Shown: one piece after another, positions 1-8,471 of the stretch
Layout of the letters: each line of letters opens with the position of its first letter
Position numbering within the stretch: position 1 is the first letter of the stretch
Source of the DNA: Neptunitalea lumnitzerae
GTDB taxonomy: Bacteria; Bacteroidota; Bacteroidia; Flavobacteriales; Flavobacteriaceae
Direction: 5' to 3'
Length of the DNA: 64,000 bases
NCBI RefSeq assembly: GCF_027924185.1
Contig: NZ_BRVO01000004.1
Coordinates: forward strand, 186,001-250,000
Translations under genes and position numbers: made by a program
Notes under the pieces: model-generated
The model's input: the letters and a program-made list of their open reading frames with translations, nothing else
The model's database searches: none
What the model was told of the DNA's origin: nothing

Positions 1-797
1 ATAAATTAAGAAAAGCAACCGGTGCAGGTATGATGGACTGCAAAAAAGCGTTGGTTGAAGCAGAAGGTGATTTCGATAAAGCAATTGAAGTTCTTCGTAA
101 AAAAGGACAGAAAGTTGCTGCTAAAAGAGCTGACAGAGATTCTTCTGAAGGTGCTGTTATCGCTAAAGTTAACGATGCTGAAACTGCTGGTGTAATCATT
201 TCTTTAAACTGTGAAACTGATTTCGTTGCTAAAAACGAATCTTTCGTAAACTTAGCAAACGACTTAGCTGCTTTAGCTGTTAACACTGCTTCTAAAGAAG
301 AGTTATTAGCTGCAGACTATAACGGTACTACAGTTGCTGATAAATTAGTTGAACAAACTGGTGTTATTGGTGAGAAAATTGAAATCGGTGCTTTTGAAAA
401 ATTAGAAGCTCCATTTGTAGGTGCTTATATCCACGCTGGTAACAAAATTGCTACTATTGTTAGCTTATCTGCTAATGTAGAAGGTGCGCAAGCTGCTGCT
501 AAAGACGTAGCTATGCAAGCTGCTGCAATGAATCCGGTAGCTTTAAATGAAGAAGGAGTTGACCAAGAGACTATTGATAAAGAAATTGAAATTGCTAAAG
601 ATGTTTTAAGACAAGAAGGTAAGCCAGAAGCTATGTTAGAAAACATTGCTAAAGGTAAACTTAACCGTTTCTTTAAAGACAACACCTTAGTAAACCAATC
701 TTTCATCAAAGATTCTAAAGTTAGTGTTGCTCAGTATGTAAAATCTGTAAACGCAGATTTAACTGTAACAGGATTTAAAAGAGTTGCTTTAGGATAA
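1..797 (+). CDS. tsf: Elongation factor Ts, 5' end outside window
   Basis: EF-Ts is the cytosolic guanine-nucleotide exchange factor that recycles EF-Tu-GDP during translation. The reading frame is open from base 3 and reads KLRKATGAGMM before the first ATG at 30, which is the usual EF-Ts N-terminal UBA-like segment, so the gene enters from the left and only about ten codons are missing. The conserved TDFVAKNESF core motif follows, and the protein ends in TVTGFKRVALG. Codon choice is strongly biased (gct, gaa, aaa, tta), as expected for a highly expressed gene. In most bacteria rpsB precedes it; that gene would lie outside the window. A strong hairpin terminator follows. The call is secure; the true start cannot be seen. 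Confidence 0.97.
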   Translation, partial: KLRKATGAGMMDCKKALVEAEGDFDKAIEVLRKKGQKVAAKRADRDSSEGAVIAKVNDAETAGVIISLNCETDFVAKNESFVNLANDLAALAVNTASKEELLAADYNGTTVADKLVEQTGVIGEKIEIGAFEKLEAPFVGAYIHAGNKIATIVSLSANVEGAQAAAKDVAMQAAAMNPVALNEEGVDQETIDKEIEIAKDVLRQEGKPEAMLENIAKGKLNRFFKDNTLVNQSFIKDSKVSVAQYVKSVNADLTVTGFKRVALG

Positions 798-820
798 GCT
801 ATTCTTCCATATAATATTTA

Positions 821-853
821 AAAGCCGGTTTAATTGTAAACCGGCTTTTTTTA
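821..853 (+). terminator. Intrinsic terminator after tsf
   Basis: A perfect 12-bp stem (821-832 with 837-848, ATTG loop, GCCGG core) is followed by a T-run. An A-run on the left lets it also act on the convergent transcript ending at 884, so it is probably bidirectional. Confidence 0.9.
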
Positions 854-883
854 TATTTAGTTTTAACAGTTTACATTCCGTTT

Positions 884-1573
884 TTACAATGCCACCGCCA
901 AATGAATGGTGTGTGCTGCACCATGATCTTCACCATCAAACTCTCTAAACTTCTCGGCCTTATAACCAAAAATTAATTTTGCCTTAGGAAGCTTCTTTAT
1001 AAATAAAAATCTAAACTCTCTAGAATTGGCATAACGTTCACCAATTGCAGGGTCTTTTAAAAAATACCAAGTATAGCCGGTTTCTACAGCCCAAGTTTCT
1101 AAATTTAAGTCATGAAGCTCATACTCAAACCCCACATCAAAAGTGGTTCTTATATAGGCTTCATTATCCACTCCATCATAAAAAAAGTTTCGCCACTCCA
1201 ATCTACCTACTTGAATCATGGCCAAATGATTAATTAATTCGTTGCGTAAGCTAGCACCCACCCAAGGGCGTACCTCTAAGCTATTAACAATCTCATCATC
1301 AAAAGTATATTGTAAAGACAAACCTCCTTTAAAACCCCATACACCATACTTATAATTAGTACCAAAATCACCACTTAACCTTCTCCAACCAATTTCATCA
1401 AATATATGTTTGTAAGTTAAAGCACTACTATACCCCCAATTACCGCTACCAGCAAAAGACTTCCCCACAGATAAATTTCCAAAAAGTTCATCTTCTTGAG
1501 CATTCGTAACACTAGTAACTAAGAGTAAACAAATAACAACCACATATAAGTGTTTAAACTTCATCTTATTCAT
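884..1573 (-). CDS. Putative outer-membrane beta-barrel protein (DUF2490-like)
   Basis: A secreted protein of about 229 residues. The frame extends further upstream into the neighbouring gene, but the start at 1573 (MNKMKFKH; 1564 is an in-frame alternative) gives a clean signal peptide, VVICLLLVTSVTNAQ, and leaves 25 nt to the preceding stop. The mature part alternates aromatic and polar residues (GYSSALTYKHIF, RPWVGASLRNEL, VETGYTWYFL, FLFIKKLPKAKLIFGYK) and ends in hydrophobic AVAL, which fits a small outer-membrane barrel. The pattern recalls DUF2490 proteins, but that assignment is inference. It is the last gene of a three-gene reverse-strand unit with a sulfatase and a second barrel, which suggests a shared envelope or uptake role. 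Confidence 0.7.
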   Translation of the reverse strand: MNKMKFKHLYVVVICLLLVTSVTNAQEDELFGNLSVGKSFAGSGNWGYSSALTYKHIFDEIGWRRLSGDFGTNYKYGVWGFKGGLSLQYTFDDEIVNSLEVRPWVGASLRNELINHLAMIQVGRLEWRNFFYDGVDNEAYIRTTFDVGFEYELHDLNLETWAVETGYTWYFLKDPAIGERYANSREFRFLFIKKLPKAKLIFGYKAEKFREFDGEDHGAAHTIHLAVAL

Positions 1574-1598
1574 AGCATATTTAGTTTTTAAACATGTA

Positions 1599-2387
1599 TT
1601 ACTTAGGAAACAAGAATATAACAACTGCTCTCCAACCCCAGTCAGCTTGTTGCCCATCAGGCGCAGCAATATTAAACCTTGGCCCAATAGCCAACGAAAC
1701 CTTTTGCTTACCCAAACTTGTTAAACCACTCACTGTAGGATTTAACCATATATTAGAGGTACTAGCCTGCCAGTTTTGCGTCAACTCCATATTACAACCT
1801 AACCCAGCACCACTTGGCCAATTATAAGTTACAAAAGGCTGCAAGAACATTTGATTTACATCTGCCCTATCAGCGTCTCCGGCAACACTCCATATTTGAT
1901 TTACTAATGCCCCGTAAGTAACACCATTAGCTTGCTTAAGAATAACAGCCGTAGGTCCTACACCAAACTTTTTAGTAGTTAACAACTCATCGGTACCCGT
2001 TGGCACTAAAAACACTGGACCCACACCCCAAGTAAGTCCATTTTTAGATTCTTTAGGACTCAAAAAAGTACTTACTACAGCATCACTTAATCCGCTTTGC
2101 TTGGTACCGGGCGCATAAATATCGTACTGTGTAATAACTGGTAAAACAACTCTCCCTATTAAATTCCAATCTTCACTAATCCCAATAGGAATCACTGGCT
2201 GAATATTTAATGTATTCCGGGTTCCATTGTAATCACCTATACCATAATCCGTATTATTTTGGAAAGGCACACTGATTAAAGAAGCAACAGGATTGGCCAA
2301 TTTCTTAGCCAATGCCGCTGCATCATCTTGAGCGTATAGCAATGAAGATGCTAAAACACTACCTATAAACAATATAAACTTTTTCAC
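1599..2387 (-). CDS. Outer-membrane barrel, MetA-pathway/neuromedin-U-like transporter family
   Basis: A 262-residue protein with signal peptide MKKFILFIGSVLASSLLYAQ. The body resembles the Phenol_MetA_deg-like ('neuromedin U') barrel family: an early segment VASLISVPFQNNTDYG, NIQPVIPIGISEDWNLIGRV, GLSDAVVSTFLSPK, GVGPVFLVPTGTD, and a C-terminal strand WRAVVIFLFPK. Family members are predicted outer-membrane beta-barrels of uncertain substrate. It lies 35 nt after the sulfatase stop and 25 nt before the next barrel, so the three genes are probably one transcript. A role in passage of sulfated compounds or their products is inferred only from that neighbourhood. Confidence 0.8.
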   Translation of the reverse strand: MKKFILFIGSVLASSLLYAQDDAAALAKKLANPVASLISVPFQNNTDYGIGDYNGTRNTLNIQPVIPIGISEDWNLIGRVVLPVITQYDIYAPGTKQSGLSDAVVSTFLSPKESKNGLTWGVGPVFLVPTGTDELLTTKKFGVGPTAVILKQANGVTYGALVNQIWSVAGDADRADVNQMFLQPFVTYNWPSGAGLGCNMELTQNWQASTSNIWLNPTVSGLTSLGKQKVSLAIGPRFNIAAPDGQQADWGWRAVVIFLFPK

Positions 2388-2422
2388 ATCTAATAATTTA
2401 GATTATTTAACACAAATAACCG

Positions 2423-3991
2423 TTACTGTCTACTCCCCGCCATTAAAATCTTCTCAATTGCTTTATTAATATCTAAAGAGGCAGATTCTTGGCGAGGTGG
2501 AAACTCAGCAAATGTTTGTAGATGATCGGTTAGCATACCTATTGCCGGCTGCATCACCCATGACTTCATCATAGCAAGATGAAACCCTGTAATATCATCG
2601 TAATGCTCAAAAGGGTCTTTTCTTAAATTATAAAGCTGTGGCATGGTATGAGATATCATATCATCAAAATAGCGCTCTTTGGTAGCAAAGTGCATTTTCC
2701 ACGGACCTACCCTTATTGCCGTTAAATTAGTTTCATAGTAATAGAAGAAATAGTTACGAGCAGATTCATCTGTCTTACCTGTCCAATAATCCAAATTATT
2801 AAATCCATCTATATGAACCTTATAATTCATATCTCCAAACTTTTTCCCTTGCTTCAATTCTTCTATAATATTAGTATCGCCTACCGCAGCCATAACTGTT
2901 GGCAACACATCTTCATGAGAAGAAATACCATTTCTAATAAGCCCTGCAGGTATTTGCTTAGGCCATCTCACTAAAAACGGAGAACGCACCCCACCTTCAT
3001 AGGTTGTCATCTTTTCTCCGCGGAACATGGTAGTACCCGCATCTGGCCAAGTACTTTGCTCTGGTCCGTTATCGGTAGTATAAATTACCAACGTATTTTC
3101 TGCAATACCCAATTCATCTAAATAATCAAGCAGCTCCCCTACCTGCATATCATGCTCCATTAACCCACTACCAAACTTATCTATATCGGTACTTATACCG
3201 CCTGCCAAGTTCTTATGTTCATCTGTTAAATGTGTATATACGTGCATACGACTAGAGGCAAACCACAAAAAGAATGGCTTATCAGCTTTTTTTGCGCGTT
3301 TCATAAAATCTTTAGATTTATCCACTAAAACCTGATCAAAGGTTTTCATCATTTCTGAGGTTAACTGCCCCACATCTTTCACCTTTTGTTTCCCTATTTT
3401 ACCAAAACGAGGATCTACCGTAGTATCATCTACATCCGATGCGTATGATTCTATAATACCACGAGGTCCATACTTATCCTCAAACTTTTTGGTTTTAGGA
3501 TAATCAGGCTGTTCTGGTTCTTCGGATACATTTAAGTGATAAAGGTTTCCATAAAACTCATCAAACCCATGCACGGTAGGCAAATGCTCATTACGGTCTC
3601 CCAAGTGGTTTTTACCAAATTGCGCTGTCATATACCCCATAGGCTTTAATAACTCTGCCAATGTAGGGTCTTCTTTCTGCAAACCAATTGGGTTACCAGG
3701 CTGCCCAACTGTAGTTAACCCTGTACGCACTGGTTTCTGTCCTGTAATAAAAGCAGCCCTACCCGCCGTACAACTAGGTTGCGAATAATGATCTGTAAAC
3801 AATGCTCCTTCTTTTGCAATTCTATCAATATTAGGTGTAGGGTACTGCATACCCATAGAGTAAGCACTTAACGAGTTAGGTGCCACATCATCTACCATAA
3901 TAACAAGAATGTTTGTTTTTTTCTGAGCAAAAGTGTTTGTGCTAAAGGCAACACATGCCAATAACAACAGCCAAAAGAAATTCTTCTTCAT
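2423..3991 (-). CDS. Secreted sulfatase (arylsulfatase, formylglycine type)
   Basis: A type I sulfatase that would hydrolyse sulfate esters in the periplasm or outside the cell. The 522-residue protein has a signal peptide ending TNTFAQ, the metal-binding start NILVIMVDD (Asp34/35), and the sulfatase signature SCTAGRAAFITGQ. Cys74 of CTAGR is the residue normally converted to formylglycine, and the motif is the CxAxR form. Later conserved parts include GKNHLGD, YTTDNGPE and GGVRSPFLVRWP. The closing region with HTMPQLYNLRKDPFEHYD is typical. Substrate cannot be read from sequence. It is first in the reverse unit with two barrels. No formylglycine-generating enzyme is nearby. Confidence 0.93.
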   Translation of the reverse strand: MKKNFFWLLLLACVAFSTNTFAQKKTNILVIMVDDVAPNSLSAYSMGMQYPTPNIDRIAKEGALFTDHYSQPSCTAGRAAFITGQKPVRTGLTTVGQPGNPIGLQKEDPTLAELLKPMGYMTAQFGKNHLGDRNEHLPTVHGFDEFYGNLYHLNVSEEPEQPDYPKTKKFEDKYGPRGIIESYASDVDDTTVDPRFGKIGKQKVKDVGQLTSEMMKTFDQVLVDKSKDFMKRAKKADKPFFLWFASSRMHVYTHLTDEHKNLAGGISTDIDKFGSGLMEHDMQVGELLDYLDELGIAENTLVIYTTDNGPEQSTWPDAGTTMFRGEKMTTYEGGVRSPFLVRWPKQIPAGLIRNGISSHEDVLPTVMAAVGDTNIIEELKQGKKFGDMNYKVHIDGFNNLDYWTGKTDESARNYFFYYYETNLTAIRVGPWKMHFATKERYFDDMISHTMPQLYNLRKDPFEHYDDITGFHLAMMKSWVMQPAIGMLTDHLQTFAEFPPRQESASLDINKAIEKILMAGSRQ

Positions 3992-4476
3992 ATCAATTAA
4001 TTTATTTAGGTTTTAAGCACAAAAAATTGCTAATCCCAAAAGATTAGTTGGTTTGGTTTTCACCAAAGGGAAAAGGGGATGAGGGAATAATTTGTTACAC
4101 CTATGTAGATTTTTTAAAAAAACCTACACATTGTCCGTCAGAATAGAACTATATAATTAATCTAAGAATACTTAAATATAGTTAAATTTCTTTACACAAT
4201 TAAACAAACAGTCTTTTTTTTAACGTTAAAAAAATATACTTAACACTAATTTTCAGTCACATAAAAGAAAATAAGAAGCGTGTTATGCGCTAACAGAAAT
4301 TATATTTCATCATATTCTCAACATCACATCTCTTTACAATAAAAACTATGAAACATTACTTTTTACAGAAGCCACACTATAACCGTAAAAATTTAAGAAA
4401 ACATAAGTATTTTAACATTAATAATTTTCCTTACCTTTGGCATAGTTTTTAAAACTCTTACAACACAATCAAAAAA
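3992..4476. other. Intergenic region between divergent sulfatase and pyrH
   Basis: No convincing gene in 485 bases. It must hold both divergent promoters. On the pyrH side a TACCTTTG box lies at 4432-4439. On the sulfatase side there are small inverted repeats: TAATC/GATTA near 4032-4046, TTGGT/ACCAA near 4053-4067, and a longer imperfect one at 4104-4128 with TGTAG and CTACA flanking a T-run and an A-run. A 34-codon frame starting ATG at 4348 overlaps the pyrH promoter and looks random. Confidence 0.6.
4432..4439 (+). promoter_or_regulatory. -7 promoter element of pyrH
   Basis: TACCTTTG matches the Bacteroidota -7 consensus TAnnTTTG. The spacing gives a leader of roughly 33 nt to the pyrH start at 4477. 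No clear -33 TTTG is seen. Confidence 0.6.
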
Positions 4477-5184
4477 ATGCAATACAAAAGAATTCTTCTC
4501 AAGTTAAGTGGCGAAGCGCTTATGGGCGAAAGACAATATGGTATTGACCCAAAAAGACTTTCGGAATACGCACAAGAAGTTAAGCAAATTGTTGATAAAG
4601 GTATCCAAGTAGCTATTGTTATTGGTGGTGGAAACATCTTTAGAGGTGTAGCCGGAGCAAGCAACGGTATGGATAGAGTACAAGGAGACCACATGGGTAT
4701 GCTTGCAACCGTTATAAACGGACTAGCATTACAAAGTGCTTTAGAAGATGCTGGTGCGCAAACACGTTTACAATCGGCTATTCAGATTAACGAAGTAGCA
4801 GAACCTTTTATTAGAAGAAGAGCACTTAGACATTTAGAAAAAGGGCGTGTTGTTATTTTTGGTGGCGGAACAGGAAACCCTTATTTTACTACTGACTCTG
4901 CTGCAGTTTTAAGAGCCATTGAAATAGAAGCTGATGTTATTTTAAAAGGTACGCGTGTAGATGGTATTTACACTGCAGACCCCGAGAAAGATAAAAATGC
5001 TACTAAATTTGATTTCATTACATTTGACGATGTACTGAAAAAAGGTTTAAAAGTTATGGACACCACAGCCTTTACCCTTAGTCAGGAAAATGAATTACCA
5101 ATTATTGTTTTTGACATGAACAAACAAGGTAATTTACTAAAGGTTATGGAAGGAGAAAATATAGGAACGATAGTGAATTTATAA
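4477..5184 (+). CDS. pyrH: UMP kinase
   Basis: Cytosolic hexameric kinase that phosphorylates UMP to UDP with ATP in pyrimidine nucleotide synthesis. The 235 residues match the usual length. Visible family motifs are the N-terminal [14 protein letters not shown], the glycine-rich [11 protein letters not shown], the UMP-binding [13 protein letters not shown], the [18 protein letters not shown] segment, and [15 protein letters not shown]. It starts a short operon with frr 21 nt downstream, the order found in most bacteria. Here it is separated from tsf by an opposite-strand cassette. Confidence 0.98.
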   Translation: MQYKRILLKLSGEALMGERQYGIDPKRLSEYAQEVKQIVDKGIQVAIVIGGGNIFRGVAGASNGMDRVQGDHMGMLATVINGLALQSALEDAGAQTRLQSAIQINEVAEPFIRRRALRHLEKGRVVIFGGGTGNPYFTTDSAAVLRAIEIEADVILKGTRVDGIYTADPEKDKNATKFDFITFDDVLKKGLKVMDTTAFTLSQENELPIIVFDMNKQGNLLKVMEGENIGTIVNL

Positions 5185-5205
5185 AATTCTTAAATCTGGA
5201 ATTAA

Positions 5206-5760
5206 ATGAACGAAGAAATTGACTTTATATTAGATAGCGCCAAAGAATCAATGGAGGCTGCTCTTACCCACTTAGAAAAAGAATTTTCAAACATTAGAGC
5301 TGGTAAAGCAAGCCCTGCTATGTTGGGTAGCGTATTTGTAGATTACTACGGATCTATGACCCCACTTGCGCAAGTTGCTAACGTAAATACTCCTGATGCT
5401 AGAACCATTAGTGTTCAACCTTGGGAAAAAGCTATGTTACAGCCTATTGAAAAAGCTATTATGTTAGCCAATTTAGGGTTTAACCCAATGAACAACGGAG
5501 ATCTAATTATTATTAGCGTACCACCGTTAACTGAAGAAAGAAGAAAAGAATTAGTGAAGCAAGCTAAGAGCGAAACTGACGATGCTAAAGTTAGTATTAG
5601 AAGTGCTAGACAAGACGCTAACAAAGAAGTGAAAAAATTAGATGCTTCTGAAGATTTAAAAAAGAATGCTGAAGTAGATATTCAAGAACTTACAGATGCA
5701 TTTATTAAGAAGTCTGATGAACTACTTGTAATTAAAGAGAAAGAAATTTTAACAGTATAA
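5206..5760 (+). CDS. frr: Ribosome recycling factor
   Basis: RRF splits the post-termination ribosome together with EF-G. The 184-residue protein has the family core: LEKEFSNIRAGKASPAML, VDYYGSMTPLAQVANV, RTISVQPWEKAMLQPIEKAI, NNGDLIIISVPPLTEERRKELVK and SIRSARQDANKEVKK. It follows pyrH by 21 nt and is closed by a strong terminator at 5790-5820, so pyrH-frr forms a discrete two-gene unit. Confidence 0.98.
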   Translation: MNEEIDFILDSAKESMEAALTHLEKEFSNIRAGKASPAMLGSVFVDYYGSMTPLAQVANVNTPDARTISVQPWEKAMLQPIEKAIMLANLGFNPMNNGDLIIISVPPLTEERRKELVKQAKSETDDAKVSIRSARQDANKEVKKLDASEDLKKNAEVDIQELTDAFIKKSDELLVIKEKEILTV

Positions 5761-5789
5761 GCTGTTTAATTCTTAAGATTATACTAAAT

Positions 5790-5824
5790 AAAAGCGACTT
5801 TAACCATAAAAGTCGCTTTTATGC
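5790..5824 (+). terminator. Intrinsic terminator after frr
   Basis: Perfect 12-bp stem (5790-5801 with 5809-5820) around GCGAC, 7-nt loop, ending in TTTTAT. Confidence 0.88.
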
Positions 5825-5871
5825 GTTATTATCGCTAAATTCCCTAGTTCTCTTTAAAGAAGTATCACCTT

Positions 5872-8391
5872 ATGTACAGGCTTTTAATCCTAATTATTTT
5901 TTGTTGTACATCGGCAACAGCCCAATATCAAATTTCTGGTATCGTAACCGATGAAAACACCAACACCCCACTACCCTTTGCCAATGTTACTACCAACAAT
6001 GGCACAGGTACTATTACCAATAGAGATGGTGAATTTACCATATCTGAGAACACCCCTATAAAAGAACTCTCTATCTCATACATTGGTTATCAAACTAGCA
6101 CTATAGCTATAGCCAATCAGAAGAAGTTTTATAAAATAACTCTTAAAGAAAACGTAGAAAATTTAGCTGCGGTAACAATTTCTGCAACAGATAGTGTAGC
6201 ACTAAACATTATCAAAGAAGCAATTGCTAACAGAAAGCAAAACAATCCCGAGAAAGCACTTAATAGTTTTAGGTTTTTATCTTATAGTAAACTTTTAGTT
6301 ACCGCAAACCCCGACTCTATTTCTAATACTATAGACACTGTATACCAAATTAAGAATGGAGAAAAGAAATTAGTATATGTAGACTCTACCGATTACAACT
6401 TAAAAAAACGTTTAGAAAAATCACATTTATACATTACTGAAAAAGTATCCGAGTATAAATTCAATAAAACCAAAGGTAAAAGAGAAAACATATTAGCCAA
6501 CCGTATGGCAGGTTTTGAAGAACCTATTTATCAAGTACTAGCCATTCAAATGCAATCGTTCTCTTTTTATGACGATACCTATACTATATTTGGTACCTCA
6601 TATACAAACCCAATTACTCACAGCGCCTTAAAAGAGTATACCTATAAAATATTAGATACTGTACCAGGTAGCAGACCTGCTTATCTTGTTTACTACAAAC
6701 CAAAACGTACCGAAGATATTGCCGGATTACAAGGAGTAATGTATATTGACACCTCCTCTTTTGCCATACAAAAATCAGTAGCGCAACTAAAAGGCTCTAT
6801 AGATGTTGAAGCAAAACAAACCTTCACCTATCTACCCGAACAAAATATTTGGTTTCCGAAAAGCAAGACACTTGCTATAAAAAATGGAGAAACAGATCAA
6901 GCAGTTAGTCTATTTGGTGGTCGTATTAAACTGGAAGAAGATGAACATGAATTCCCCAGAGACAGCACCGTTATAAGAACTGACGAAAAAGATGACCAAG
7001 CTGCAGTTCAAATGATTTTGAAAGAGCAGAATTTTAATATAGCTATTAATAAGCCAGTAACTATTAAAGGACACGGATTAGAAATTGCATTTGACGACAA
7101 CGCTTTTAACCGTGATGAAAATTATTGGAATACGTACCGTATAGATAGTATTACGCCCAGAGGACTAGAAACCTACAGATACATTGACAGTGTAGGAAAA
7201 GCGGAAGACTACAAAGACAAAATAAACTTTGTACTTAAGCTAACCAATGGATACCTACCTACTAAATACATAGATCTTGATTTAAGATACCTACTTAAAT
7301 ACAACGCCCATGAGGGCTTTAGATTAGGTATGGGAGCCACTACCAACAAAAACTTTTCGAATGTTTTTAAAATTCACGGATACACTGTTTATGGTACCAG
7401 AGATAAAAAAATGAAGTTTGGTATTGGAAGTGACGTTAGGTTACACAAATTTACCAATACCTGGTTAGGCTTAATGTATATTGACGACTTAGAAGAAATA
7501 GGAAATCATAATTTTATAACAGACGGCAGAGCTTTCTATGTTTTTCAGCCAAGATTATTTAATATAGAAACCTTTCACAGAACCAAAGTAACACAGATAA
7601 GCCTATCACATAACATCACCTCAAAAATGCGTTTAAAAGTTATGTTGGCTCAAAACCAAATTGACCCAACGTATGCTTATACTTTTTTTAATGATGGGCA
7701 AAGCTTTCAGAACTTTACCACTACAGAGCTAACATCGGCAATTAGTTGGCAACCGTATAGCAAATTTATGCTAACCCCTGACGGGTTTAGTCAAATTGAA
7801 AGAGGATACCCATCATTTACACTACAAGTACAACAAGGACTTTCTGATTTTCTAAATGGAGATTTTAACTATACTAAATTCAACTTTAGAACACATTACC
7901 AAATTCAACCGCTAGAATCAGGCAAAAGTAGTATCACCCTAAATGCGGGTATTGCTTTAGGAGATTTACCTATCACAGAGGTGTTTCATGTATCACCTAA
8001 CAGCCCTAACAAAGCAAGTATTATGCGACGTTTTTCGGTAGCGGGGATAGATAATTTTGAAACCATGTATTTTAACGAGTTCTTCTCTGACCGATATGCT
8101 ACCGTAATGGGCAGACACGACTTTTTACCATTTAAAATTACCAATAAAATAAAACCACAATTAGCACTATTTAGCAAAGCGGGTTGGGGTAATATGAGTA
8201 ACAGAGAAAAACACGACTTCATTGAGTTTAAAACATTAGACAAAGGATATTTTGAAAGCGGCTTAGAACTTAACAATATACTATCTGGTTTTGGGCTTAG
8301 TGGGGCTTACAGATACGGCTATTACCACCTACCGCATTTTGATGATAACATCTCATTTAAATTTACATATAACTTTAGCCTTAATTTTTAG
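5872..8391 (+). CDS. DUF5686 outer-membrane protein with CarboxypepD_reg-like domain
   Basis: An 839-residue envelope protein. A signal peptide (ends ATAQ, about residue 18) leads into a carboxypeptidase-regulatory-like fold at about 19-105 (ISGIVTDENTNTPLPFANV, then GTITNRDGEFTI and ISYIGYQT). The rest matches DUF5686: IIKEAIANRKQNNPEKALNS near the start of the domain and a long C-terminal set of amphipathic strands ending in FTYNFSLNF with terminal Phe, as in outer-membrane barrels. The family is widespread in Bacteroidota and its function is not established. It stands between frr and the MMPL exporter on the same strand; the 80-nt gap to the exporter contains a separate promoter-like box. 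Confidence 0.88.
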   Translation: MYRLLILIIFCCTSATAQYQISGIVTDENTNTPLPFANVTTNNGTGTITNRDGEFTISENTPIKELSISYIGYQTSTIAIANQKKFYKITLKENVENLAAVTISATDSVALNIIKEAIANRKQNNPEKALNSFRFLSYSKLLVTANPDSISNTIDTVYQIKNGEKKLVYVDSTDYNLKKRLEKSHLYITEKVSEYKFNKTKGKRENILANRMAGFEEPIYQVLAIQMQSFSFYDDTYTIFGTSYTNPITHSALKEYTYKILDTVPGSRPAYLVYYKPKRTEDIAGLQGVMYIDTSSFAIQKSVAQLKGSIDVEAKQTFTYLPEQNIWFPKSKTLAIKNGETDQAVSLFGGRIKLEEDEHEFPRDSTVIRTDEKDDQAAVQMILKEQNFNIAINKPVTIKGHGLEIAFDDNAFNRDENYWNTYRIDSITPRGLETYRYIDSVGKAEDYKDKINFVLKLTNGYLPTKYIDLDLRYLLKYNAHEGFRLGMGATTNKNFSNVFKIHGYTVYGTRDKKMKFGIGSDVRLHKFTNTWLGLMYIDDLEEIGNHNFITDGRAFYVFQPRLFNIETFHRTKVTQISLSHNITSKMRLKVMLAQNQIDPTYAYTFFNDGQSFQNFTTTELTSAISWQPYSKFMLTPDGFSQIERGYPSFTLQVQQGLSDFLNGDFNYTKFNFRTHYQIQPLESGKSSITLNAGIALGDLPITEVFHVSPNSPNKASIMRRFSVAGIDNFETMYFNEFFSDRYATVMGRHDFLPFKITNKIKPQLALFSKAGWGNMSNREKHDFIEFKTLDKGYFESGLELNNILSGFGLSGAYRYGYYHLPHFDDNISFKFTYNFSLNF

Positions 8392-8445
8392 TTAAACTTG
8401 GTAGTAATTTAAAGCCTCAATTCTTTTAAAACCTTATTATTTAGC

Positions 8446-8453
8446 TAAATTTG
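8446..8453 (+). promoter_or_regulatory. -7 promoter element before the MMPL exporter
   Basis: TAAATTTG matches TAnnTTTG and lies 19 nt before the ATG at 8472, giving a very short leader. Confidence 0.55.
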
Positions 8454-8471
8454 CCACTCTAAAATAAAATC

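Noticed and set aside
4348-4452. 34-codon frame MKHYFLQKPH... upstream of pyrH
   Set aside because: It covers the pyrH -7 box, has no family likeness and its composition is that of random AT-rich DNA.
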